Below, piece by piece: positions 23,169-29,817 of a DNA stretch of 32,360 nucleotides. The stretch comes from a bacterium. Lineage in GTDB: Bacteria > Acidobacteriota > Polarisedimenticolia > Polarisedimenticolales > Polarisedimenticolaceae. The translations under genes and the position numbers were made by a program. Numbering within the stretch: the first letter of the stretch is position 1; each line of letters begins with the position of its first letter. The stretch lies in the NCBI GenBank assembly GCA_024226515.1, contig JAAELQ010000060.1, forward strand, positions 1 to 32,360, written 5' to 3'. The notes below the pieces were generated by a model that saw nothing but the letters and a program-made list of their open reading frames with translations, searched no databases and had not been told where the DNA came from.

Positions 23169-24643
23169 TCCGCCGCGACCCTGCGGCGGCGGCGGAGGCG
23201 ACCTACGACCTCGCGATCGTCGGCGGAGGGGCCCACGGCGTCGCGCTGTGCCTCGAGGCCGCGCGACGCGGGATGAAGACGCTGCTCGTCGAGCGAAGCG
23301 ACTTCGGCGCGGAGACCAGCTGGAACAGCCTGCGCATCGTCCACGGGGGTCTGCGCTACCTGCAGAACCTCGACCTCGGCCGTTTTCGCGAGTCCGTCAC
23401 CGAGCGCAGCCATCTGCTGCGCCAGTACCCCGATCTCGTACGTCCGCTGTCGTGCGTCATGCCGCTCTACGGTCGGGGCCTGCGCCGCCCCTTCGTGCTG
23501 CGCGCCGCGCTGGCCCTGAACGACCGGCTGTCGGCGGGTCGCAATCGCGGCCTGCCACCGGGGCACAGGATCGGACGCGGACGCGTGCTGACGGCGCGAG
23601 AGACGCGGGAGCTCTGCCCGGGAGTGCGCTCGGAGGGTCTGACGGGGGGCGTGCAGTGGTTCGACGCCGCGTCACCCGACTCGCAGCGCCTGCTGATCGA
23701 GATGCTGCACTGGGCCGCGGCGTGCGGCGCAGAGGCGCTGAACTACGTCGAGGCCGAAGAACCCGTCTCGCGGCAGGGCAAGATCGTCGGCCTCGTCACG
23801 CGGGATCTGACGAACGGCGAGCGCATCGAGTTCGCGGCGCGCAGCGTCGTCAACTGCGCCGGCCCCTGGTGTCGCGACGTCGCTCGCGCGTTCGACCGCG
23901 ATGTACCCCACCTGTTCCGTCGCGCGGTCGGGCTGAACGTGCTGCTCGACGTCGCGCCCCCGTCCGAACATGCAATCGCGCTCGACACGCGGGATGCGGG
24001 GACGTTGTTCCTGCATCCCTGGAAGGGACGCATCCTCGCCGGCACGTACCACGCGGCCTGCCCCGACGACGCCGGCGCCGGCCTCGAGCGGCCGGCCCAC
24101 GAGCTGATCGAGCGTCTGGCCGAGGTCGCGCCGCAGCTCGGCGTGACGCCGGAGGCGATCCTGCGCGTGCACTGGGGCTATCTGCCCGCACAGCGGTCCG
24201 GCGCGGCCCACCCCGCCCGTCACGACGTCGTGCACGACCACGGAGCGCAGGGCGGACTCGGCGGGCTCTACAGCGTATCGGGCGTGAAGTTCACGACCGC
24301 ACGCTCCGTGGCGCGCAAGGTCCTCGTCGCCGCCTCGCGCGGCGCGCGCCTGCCCGCCTATCTGCCGGTCGAGCGCCCGCCCTCGATCGAGTGGTGGTCC
24401 GCCGCGACGCTGGATCCTCACCTGGCCCGGGACGTGAATCCGCTCGCGGCCGCAGCGCGGCGCCTGATCGAGAACGAGGCCGTCGTGCACCTGGACGACC
24501 TCCTGTTGCGCCGCACGGACTGGGGCGTGGACCCTCAGCTGGGCACGCGCGTCGGCGAGCGTCTCGCTCCCCTGCTGGGCTGGGACGCGGCGCGCACGCG
24601 GAACGAGGTCGATCAGCTGGAGCGCAAGTTGGTCCGTGCCTGA
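23165..24643 (+). CDS. FAD-dependent glycerol-3-phosphate dehydrogenase-like oxidoreductase
   Basis: 492 aa. The FAD-binding Rossmann motif is GGGAHG (20-25) with acidic end LLVERSDF. The segment SWNSLRIVHGGLRYLQNLDLGRFRESVTER is the GlpD/GlpA hallmark. NCAGPWCRDVA and the C-terminal GLYSVSGVKFTTARSVARKV also match. GlpD oxidises glycerol-3-phosphate to DHAP and passes electrons to quinone. The C-terminal domain is shorter than in E. coli GlpD, and the usual first SS is SWNS, so a related substrate is possible. It is coupled to the PHP-like gene. Its last 31 nt overlap the opposing glycosyltransferase gene. Confidence 0.88.
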   Translation: MIRRDPAAAAEATYDLAIVGGGAHGVALCLEAARRGMKTLLVERSDFGAETSWNSLRIVHGGLRYLQNLDLGRFRESVTERSHLLRQYPDLVRPLSCVMPLYGRGLRRPFVLRAALALNDRLSAGRNRGLPPGHRIGRGRVLTARETRELCPGVRSEGLTGGVQWFDAASPDSQRLLIEMLHWAAACGAEALNYVEAEEPVSRQGKIVGLVTRDLTNGERIEFAARSVVNCAGPWCRDVARAFDRDVPHLFRRAVGLNVLLDVAPPSEHAIALDTRDAGTLFLHPWKGRILAGTYHAACPDDAGAGLERPAHELIERLAEVAPQLGVTPEAILRVHWGYLPAQRSGAAHPARHDVVHDHGAQGGLGGLYSVSGVKFTTARSVARKVLVAASRGARLPAYLPVERPPSIEWWSAATLDPHLARDVNPLAAAARRLIENEAVVHLDDLLLRRTDWGVDPQLGTRVGERLAPLLGWDAARTRNEVDQLERKLVRA

Positions 24644-25608
24644 GCCGCGGCGGCGTGCTCGACGACCTCCGGGCGCTCCCGGTTGGACGAGAGGAAGATG
24701 ATGATCTCGCCCAGCAGCCCGATCGACGTGACCTGAACGCCGAGCACGATCAGCAGCACGCCGAGCAGCAACAGCGGTCGCTCGGCCAGACCCACCGAGC
24801 CGATCAGCTTCTGCAGCGCCAGCACGAGACAGATCGCGAAACCGGTGAAACCGATCACCGAGCCCACCACGCCGAAGAAGCGCAGCGGTTTTCGCGTGAA
24901 ACGCGTCAGGAAGTAGATGTTGAGCAGCTCCAGCAGGCGGCGCACGTAGACCACGGGTCCGCGCAGGCGCAGCCCGCGGTTGTGCTCGTGATGCCGACCC
25001 GGGATCTCCTGCACGTCGTACCCGCAACGCAGGGCGACGACCGGCACGAAGCGGTGCTGCGCTCCGTAGAGATCGAGCTTGCGCGCGGCGTCCGCGCTGA
25101 ACCCGCGCAGCCCGCAGCTGACGTCGTGGAACCGGCGCTTGACGATGCCGCCGATCAGGGCATGGAACACCCTGGACTGCAGCCGATTGATCCAGCCGTC
25201 CTGCCGCGGCTCGCGCCGGGTCACCACGGCCTTGTGCCCCGCGTCGAGACAACGCAGTACGTCGTGCAGCGTCGTCGCCACGATCTGCGGCCTGTCGGGC
25301 ATCGTCAGCACGACGCTGCCCCGCGCGCGCTCGAAGCCCACGCCGAGGGCGGTCGACTCGCCGAAGCCCCGCGCCATGCGCAGGATCCGCACCGGCAGCT
25401 CTCCCTCGCACAGTCGATCGTAGGTCGATTCCTTGACTTCCCTCTGGCCCTCGAAGACGTAGATCAGCTCCGCGCTGCGGCCCGTGGCGACGAGCGCGTC
25501 GTGAAACTCGCGATGCACCTCCGTGAGCTCGCGTGCGTGGCGCGTCACCGGGCAGATCATGCTGATCTCGACCGGCTCGCCGACCTCTCTCGGGCGCTCG
25601 ATGCTCAT
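24613..25608 (-). CDS. Divergent GT2 (polyprenyl-phosphate glycosyltransferase-like) lacking Asp motifs
   Basis: 331 aa with the layout of DPM1/GtrB/ArnC-type enzymes. A GT-A domain covers about 12-225 and has the SCGLRGFSADAARKL acceptor-loop motif; two C-terminal membrane helices lie at about 243-265 and 277-300. The usual VDDGS is replaced by VFEGQ (about 51-55), and the DxD motif reads MPDRPQ (about 103-108) instead of MDADLQ. It may therefore use another metal geometry or be a non-catalytic partner. Its ATG overlaps the stop of the canonical GT2 upstream (ATGA). The last 31 nt overlap the GlpD-like gene. Confidence 0.87.
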   Translation of the reverse strand: MSIERPREVGEPVEISMICPVTRHARELTEVHREFHDALVATGRSAELIYVFEGQREVKESTYDRLCEGELPVRILRMARGFGESTALGVGFERARGSVVLTMPDRPQIVATTLHDVLRCLDAGHKAVVTRREPRQDGWINRLQSRVFHALIGGIVKRRFHDVSCGLRGFSADAARKLDLYGAQHRFVPVVALRCGYDVQEIPGRHHEHNRGLRLRGPVVYVRRLLELLNIYFLTRFTRKPLRFFGVVGSVIGFTGFAICLVLALQKLIGSVGLAERPLLLLGVLLIVLGVQVTSIGLLGEIIIFLSSNRERPEVVEHAAAAQARTNLRSS

Positions 25609-26579
25609 CGCGGCGACTCCGGCGCTCTCGTGTCGCGCAACGTCGCCGTGAGCACGCGGGCCAGGCGGCCGAGATAACTGCGGTCGGCGTGCTCCATCAG
25701 CATGTGCGCCAGCACGGCCAGCGACAACATGTGACCGACGAGAAAGAAGAACATGACGCTGAGCGACGAGAAGACGATCGAGCTCTCGCGCTCGAACACG
25801 CGCAGGCCGAGCAGCCACGTCGCGGCCGCGAGCAGGCCCAGCACGGCCCACGGCACGGCGAGAAGCCCGAACCAGGCGCCGGGGCGCCGGCCGAACTGCG
25901 TGATCATCTTGATCGTCAGCATGTCCGCCAGGACCTTGAACGTCCGACTCAACCCGTACTTGCTCACGCCGCGGGTCCGCGGGTGGTGACGCACGACGAC
26001 CTCGGTGATTCGCGCTCCGGTCATCGACGTCAGCGCCGGCAGGAAACGGTGCATCTCGGCGTACAGGTCGACGCTGCGGATCACCGAGGCGCGGTAGGCC
26101 TTGAGCGAGCACCCGTTGTCGTGAATCGGAATCCCCGTCATCCACGCGATCATCCGGTTGGCGATCCGCGACGGCAACGTCCGAGACAGGAACGCATCCT
26201 GCCGCGCCCTGCGCCAGCCGCTGACCACGTCGTAGCCCTGATCGAGCCTCGAGATCACGAACGGGATGTCCCGCGGGTCGTTCTGCAGGTCTCCGTCCAT
26301 GCTGACGATCGCCCGACCGCGCGCGCTGCGGAAACCCGTAGCCATCGCAGCCGTCTGTCCGGAGTTGGCCCCCAGCGCCAGGACGCGCAGGCGCTCGTCC
26401 CGCGACGCCTCCTCGCGCAACCGCTTCAGCGTGTCGTCGGCGCTTCCGTCGTCGACCAGCACGACCTCGTAGGACAGGAACCAGCCGGCCAGCGCCTCAC
26501 GGACGGCCGCGCACAGCGGGGCGACGTTGTCCGCCTCGTCGTACAACGGAATGACCAGCGACACGTCAGGAGTGTTCAT
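25605..26579 (-). CDS. GT2 polyprenyl-phosphate glycosyltransferase (DPM1/GtrB/ArnC-like)
   Basis: 324 aa with canonical motifs: VIPLYDEADN near the N-terminus, VDDGSADDT at 42-50 and the DxD MDGDLQNDP with D95/D97. IHDNGCSLKAYRASVI (acceptor region) and RTRGVSKYG follow. Two C-terminal membrane helices lie at about 238-258 and 270-295. These enzymes move a sugar from a nucleotide donor to undecaprenyl phosphate on the cytoplasmic face, supplying membrane GT-C enzymes. It lies 18 nt after the GT-C-like gene and is coupled to the divergent GT2 downstream. The sugar cannot be told from sequence. Confidence 0.92.
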   Translation of the reverse strand: MNTPDVSLVIPLYDEADNVAPLCAAVREALAGWFLSYEVVLVDDGSADDTLKRLREEASRDERLRVLALGANSGQTAAMATGFRSARGRAIVSMDGDLQNDPRDIPFVISRLDQGYDVVSGWRRARQDAFLSRTLPSRIANRMIAWMTGIPIHDNGCSLKAYRASVIRSVDLYAEMHRFLPALTSMTGARITEVVVRHHPRTRGVSKYGLSRTFKVLADMLTIKMITQFGRRPGAWFGLLAVPWAVLGLLAAATWLLGLRVFERESSIVFSSLSVMFFFLVGHMLSLAVLAHMLMEHADRSYLGRLARVLTATLRDTRAPESPR

Positions 26580-26597
26580 GCCCCCTCACGGCTCCGT

Positions 26598-28463
26598 TCA
26601 GCGGACCGCCTCGGCCCGCTCCTCGTACCACATCGCCATCGACTCGTCCTCCAGCCCGTGGCGATAAATCTGGGCCAGGTTCAGCAGCGCCGTATAGAAC
26701 GACGGATCGAGTTCGATCGCCTTCTCGTACATCTGGATCGCGGTGTCGAGGTCGTTCTCCTCGGCATAGATCTGGGCCAGGTTGTTGTAGCCCCGCACGA
26801 ACTTCGGGTCGGCCTCGACGGCCGCCTCGTACAGCGCCTTGGCGGCATCCACGTCGCCCAGAGTGTACTTGACGTAGCCCTTGAGATTCAGCGCCTTGGG
26901 CTCATCGGGCCACATCTCCAGCGTCTTGTCGAGGCTGTCCAGCGCGTCGCCGAACTTGTTGCGCGCGACCAGCACCATCGCCCGACCGATGTAGGCATCA
27001 CGGTAGATCGGCAGGATCGCGATCGCCTCGTCGTAGTGTCGGGTCGCGAGGTCCGTGCGCTGCTCGTGGTTGACGTAGAAGTCGGCCAGCGCCTTGTGCG
27101 CCTTGGCTGCCCGCGGATAGGCCTCGACCGCGCTACTCCACAGCGCCTTGTCGCTCTTCCACACGCCATTGCGCAGGAAGGTCCCGGTCCCCAGCAGCAG
27201 CAGAACGACCACACCGGCGATCTTGGCGAACTGCGCCGTCGATTCCGATCGGATCAGGCGTACCAGGATCGAGGCGACACCCACGCAGACACCGATGGAC
27301 GCCATGTAGAGGAAACGTTCGGCGAAGATCTCGTGCCACGGGATGATGCCCATGTGCGGCAGGAAGAAGATGCAGAACCACAGTCCGGCGAAGCCGATCC
27401 AGTTCTTGGCGCGGAGCCCGAAGAACGTCGCCACGCCGGCTGCCGCCAGCACGAGAATATCGACCCAGTACATCGCGTTGAAGCCGCCGGAGACGAAGCC
27501 GAACGCATCGTACGAGTAGTCATGGGTCTGGCTCAGCGGCAGGATCAGCATGCGCAGCCCGAAGCCCGCCAGCCTGAGGTGATCGAGCAGACCGAGGCTG
27601 TTGTCGGTGATGTCGTAGAAGCTGGGCGACCCGGCGAGCCCGCCGCCCATCCCGCGTCCGAAACGCAGGATCGCGAAGGCGAACCCGGCCGTCAGCGCGG
27701 CAAGCCCGCCGACGAGAATCTTCCGCTCGACGAGGAATCCCTTGATCGCATCGACCCAGCCGCTTGACGCGCGGCTCGCGTCGGCATCACCTTGGGTGCT
27801 GTAGAACCGCGCATAGACGGCCGCCAGAACGAAGGCGATCGGGGCCAGCAGGGCCAGTTCCTTGGAGAACACGCCGAGATAGAGGCAAACGACGCCCAGG
27901 GCGACCCGCCACCATCCACCGCTACGAACGTAACGCATGAGCAACCAGAGAGCCCCGATCGAGAACAGTGCGGCGAGCAATCCGCGTCGCCCCGACACGT
28001 GCGCCACCACCTCGGTGTTGATCGGGTGCACGGCGAACAGCGCCGCGGACCACCAGCCAAGCAGGCGGTCCCGGGAGAGAGACGTGACGAACGCGAACAC
28101 GAAAAGCGCCGCGAGCGCGTGGAGAATGATGTTGTCCAGGTGGTACAGCGGCGCCCACAGGCCCACGGCCTTGTATTCGAGGGCATGCGTGACCAGGCGC
28201 GTCCAGCGCGTGCGCAGCGTGAAGCCTTCCTCGTCGAATCCGAGATACTGGGGGAAATTGTCCAGCGAACGGATTTCCGGGTTCTTCACGACCAGCATGC
28301 TGTCGTCGTACAGAAACGGATGGTTGACGGCGTTGGCGTATACCAGGCCGACGAGGACGACGAGGCCCAGAGCCATCCATACGCCGCGACCGGCCGAGGA
28401 CTTCGCTCGCTCGTCCGGGAACGGTTTGCTAGCATTCGACTCTGTTGGAGGTCTATCGAACAT
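26598..28463 (-). CDS. TMTC-like GT-C membrane protein with C-terminal TPR domain (621 aa)
   Basis: A multispan N-terminal part begins with helix 1 (about 29-45) followed by NAVNHPFLYDDSMLVVKNPEIR. The paired Asp D53/D54 in the first extracytoplasmic loop is the catalytic-type motif of GT-C enzymes such as PMT and TMTC. About ten hydrophobic segments run to about residue 420. TPRs fill about 440-610 (RGYNNLAQIYAEENDLDTAIQMYEKAIELDPS). Eukaryotic TMTC proteins are O-mannosyltransferases using dolichol-phosphate mannose. The two GT2 genes downstream could supply the lipid-linked donor. The ATG overlaps the opposing gene's ATG in CATG; GGAGA lies 11 nt upstream. Confidence 0.9.
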   Translation of the reverse strand: MFDRPPTESNASKPFPDERAKSSAGRGVWMALGLVVLVGLVYANAVNHPFLYDDSMLVVKNPEIRSLDNFPQYLGFDEEGFTLRTRWTRLVTHALEYKAVGLWAPLYHLDNIILHALAALFVFAFVTSLSRDRLLGWWSAALFAVHPINTEVVAHVSGRRGLLAALFSIGALWLLMRYVRSGGWWRVALGVVCLYLGVFSKELALLAPIAFVLAAVYARFYSTQGDADASRASSGWVDAIKGFLVERKILVGGLAALTAGFAFAILRFGRGMGGGLAGSPSFYDITDNSLGLLDHLRLAGFGLRMLILPLSQTHDYSYDAFGFVSGGFNAMYWVDILVLAAAGVATFFGLRAKNWIGFAGLWFCIFFLPHMGIIPWHEIFAERFLYMASIGVCVGVASILVRLIRSESTAQFAKIAGVVVLLLLGTGTFLRNGVWKSDKALWSSAVEAYPRAAKAHKALADFYVNHEQRTDLATRHYDEAIAILPIYRDAYIGRAMVLVARNKFGDALDSLDKTLEMWPDEPKALNLKGYVKYTLGDVDAAKALYEAAVEADPKFVRGYNNLAQIYAEENDLDTAIQMYEKAIELDPSFYTALLNLAQIYRHGLEDESMAMWYEERAEAVR

Positions 28464-29817
28464 GCTTCAGTTTCTCCATGGCCGTCGTCCCTTGGCCGGT
28501 TCTCGTAGAATCGCTTGTGCTGCGCTTGTCATGATTTGCGTGGCTGCTCTCGGCTGCTCGCAGACCGAGCCTCCCGTCGCGGAGACCGGGCCGACGTGCC
28601 CCGTCTACGAGGATGCGTCGGCCGGGCTGCCGGACACCGGCGAGTGGCGCACCCATCCGTCGATCGGTGACGTCAACGGCGACGGGCTGGGCGACATCTC
28701 GGGCATCGCCCGCAAGGGCAACGGTCCCCATGTGTTCCTGAGCAACGGCCTGGGCGAGTGGACGGACTCGTCCGAGGGTCTCGACTACGGCACGGGCTTT
28801 TCCTGCGGCATCGGAACCACGCTCGCCGACTGGAGCGGCGACGGGCACCTCGATCTGGTCTCGGCCGATCACTGTGTGGGCGTTCGCGTGTTCAAGGGTG
28901 ACGGCACCGGCAAGTGGCAGCGCGTCACTCGCGGGATCCCGACCAATCTCGAGGGCTTCAACGACGCCGACGTCGGCGACATCGACGGCGACGGCCGGAT
29001 GGACATCGTCGCGGTCTCGGCATTCCACCGTGGGTTCCTCGTCATGGTCGGGCGTCCCGACGATTCGTGGCGAGTGGTCGAGAACAGCGGACTGCCGATC
29101 AACGGCAGCGGCTGGGAGCTCAAGCTCGTCGACATGAACACGGATGGACGCCTGGATATCGTCACGACGTTCAATAATTCCGTTACCGAGCGCAGGCATG
29201 CGGTCCCTCCACCGGCAAAGGTGTGGATTCAGACCGCTGAAGGCAAGTTCGCCCCCACGGACGGCTTTCCCGAGAAGGGGCGCTACTTCGGCGTGGCGCT
29301 TCGGCCGCGCAACGACGGCTTCAGCCCGGACCTGTTCTTCGCCCTCACCGGCTACCGCGCCGGCCTGCACGTCTTCGAATCGGAGACGGGCCAGGACTGG
29401 TCTCACATCGGCCTGCTCGACGAGACGTGGTACGAACCGGGAATCCCACGGGACTTCATCGGACTCGACGTCGCGGATCTCAACGATGACGGCTGTCTCG
29501 ACATCGTGACGACCGAGGGCGGCAGCCGCTCCGTGCGCATCGCTGTCGGCGACTGCAAGGGTTCCTGGGCGCTGTGTCCGCTCGAGTCCGTGCCTCACTC
29601 GGGCGATCAGCCCAGTGGCTGGGGCGTGACGATCGGCGACCTCAACGGCGACGGACGCCCCGACCTCGTTTCCGGGTTCGGCGACAAGAGCCGGGGCGGT
29701 TTGAAAGCATGGTTCCATACCAATGCGACCTTGGAGAGTCTGCCTCCGATTCAGGGACAGACGGGCGAGGTGTCGAGCGTGGCCCTGGGATCGGGGACGC
29801 CGTCGCCGGAACCGTAG
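28462..29817 (+). CDS. FG-GAP/VCBS-repeat beta-propeller lipoprotein (451 aa)
   Basis: An Arg-rich N-region, hydrophobic core and lipobox AALGC put the lipidated Cys at 32. Six calcium-loop repeats of type DxNxDGxxD follow (DVNGDGLGD, DWSGDGHLD, DIDGDGRMD, DMNTDGRLD, DLNDDGCLD, DLNGDGRPD). A degenerate unit (PRNDGFSPDLF) between the fourth and fifth gives seven, the number needed for a propeller. Such proteins act at the cell surface in binding or adhesion. GGAGG lies 10 nt before the ATG. A TAGAAT inside the signal-peptide region may be chance. Overlaps: start with the opposing TMTC-like gene, end (67 nt) with the opposing TSP3 gene. Confidence 0.88.
   Translation: MLQFLHGRRPLAGSRRIACAALVMICVAALGCSQTEPPVAETGPTCPVYEDASAGLPDTGEWRTHPSIGDVNGDGLGDISGIARKGNGPHVFLSNGLGEWTDSSEGLDYGTGFSCGIGTTLADWSGDGHLDLVSADHCVGVRVFKGDGTGKWQRVTRGIPTNLEGFNDADVGDIDGDGRMDIVAVSAFHRGFLVMVGRPDDSWRVVENSGLPINGSGWELKLVDMNTDGRLDIVTTFNNSVTERRHAVPPPAKVWIQTAEGKFAPTDGFPEKGRYFGVALRPRNDGFSPDLFFALTGYRAGLHVFESETGQDWSHIGLLDETWYEPGIPRDFIGLDVADLNDDGCLDIVTTEGGSRSVRIAVGDCKGSWALCPLESVPHSGDQPSGWGVTIGDLNGDGRPDLVSGFGDKSRGGLKAWFHTNATLESLPPIQGQTGEVSSVALGSGTPSPEP

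Noticed and set aside
25689..27767. A 692-codon rightward frame opposite the glycosyltransferase and TMTC-like genes
   Set aside because: Composition (His, Gln, Arg, Asp rich, no hydrophobic core) is that of an antisense shadow of membrane-protein genes.
28506..28511. TAGAAT box inside the FG-GAP gene as the true promoter
   Set aside because: It would force a start at ATG 28531, leaving only eight residues before the lipobox Cys, too short for a signal peptide; no -35 is present.
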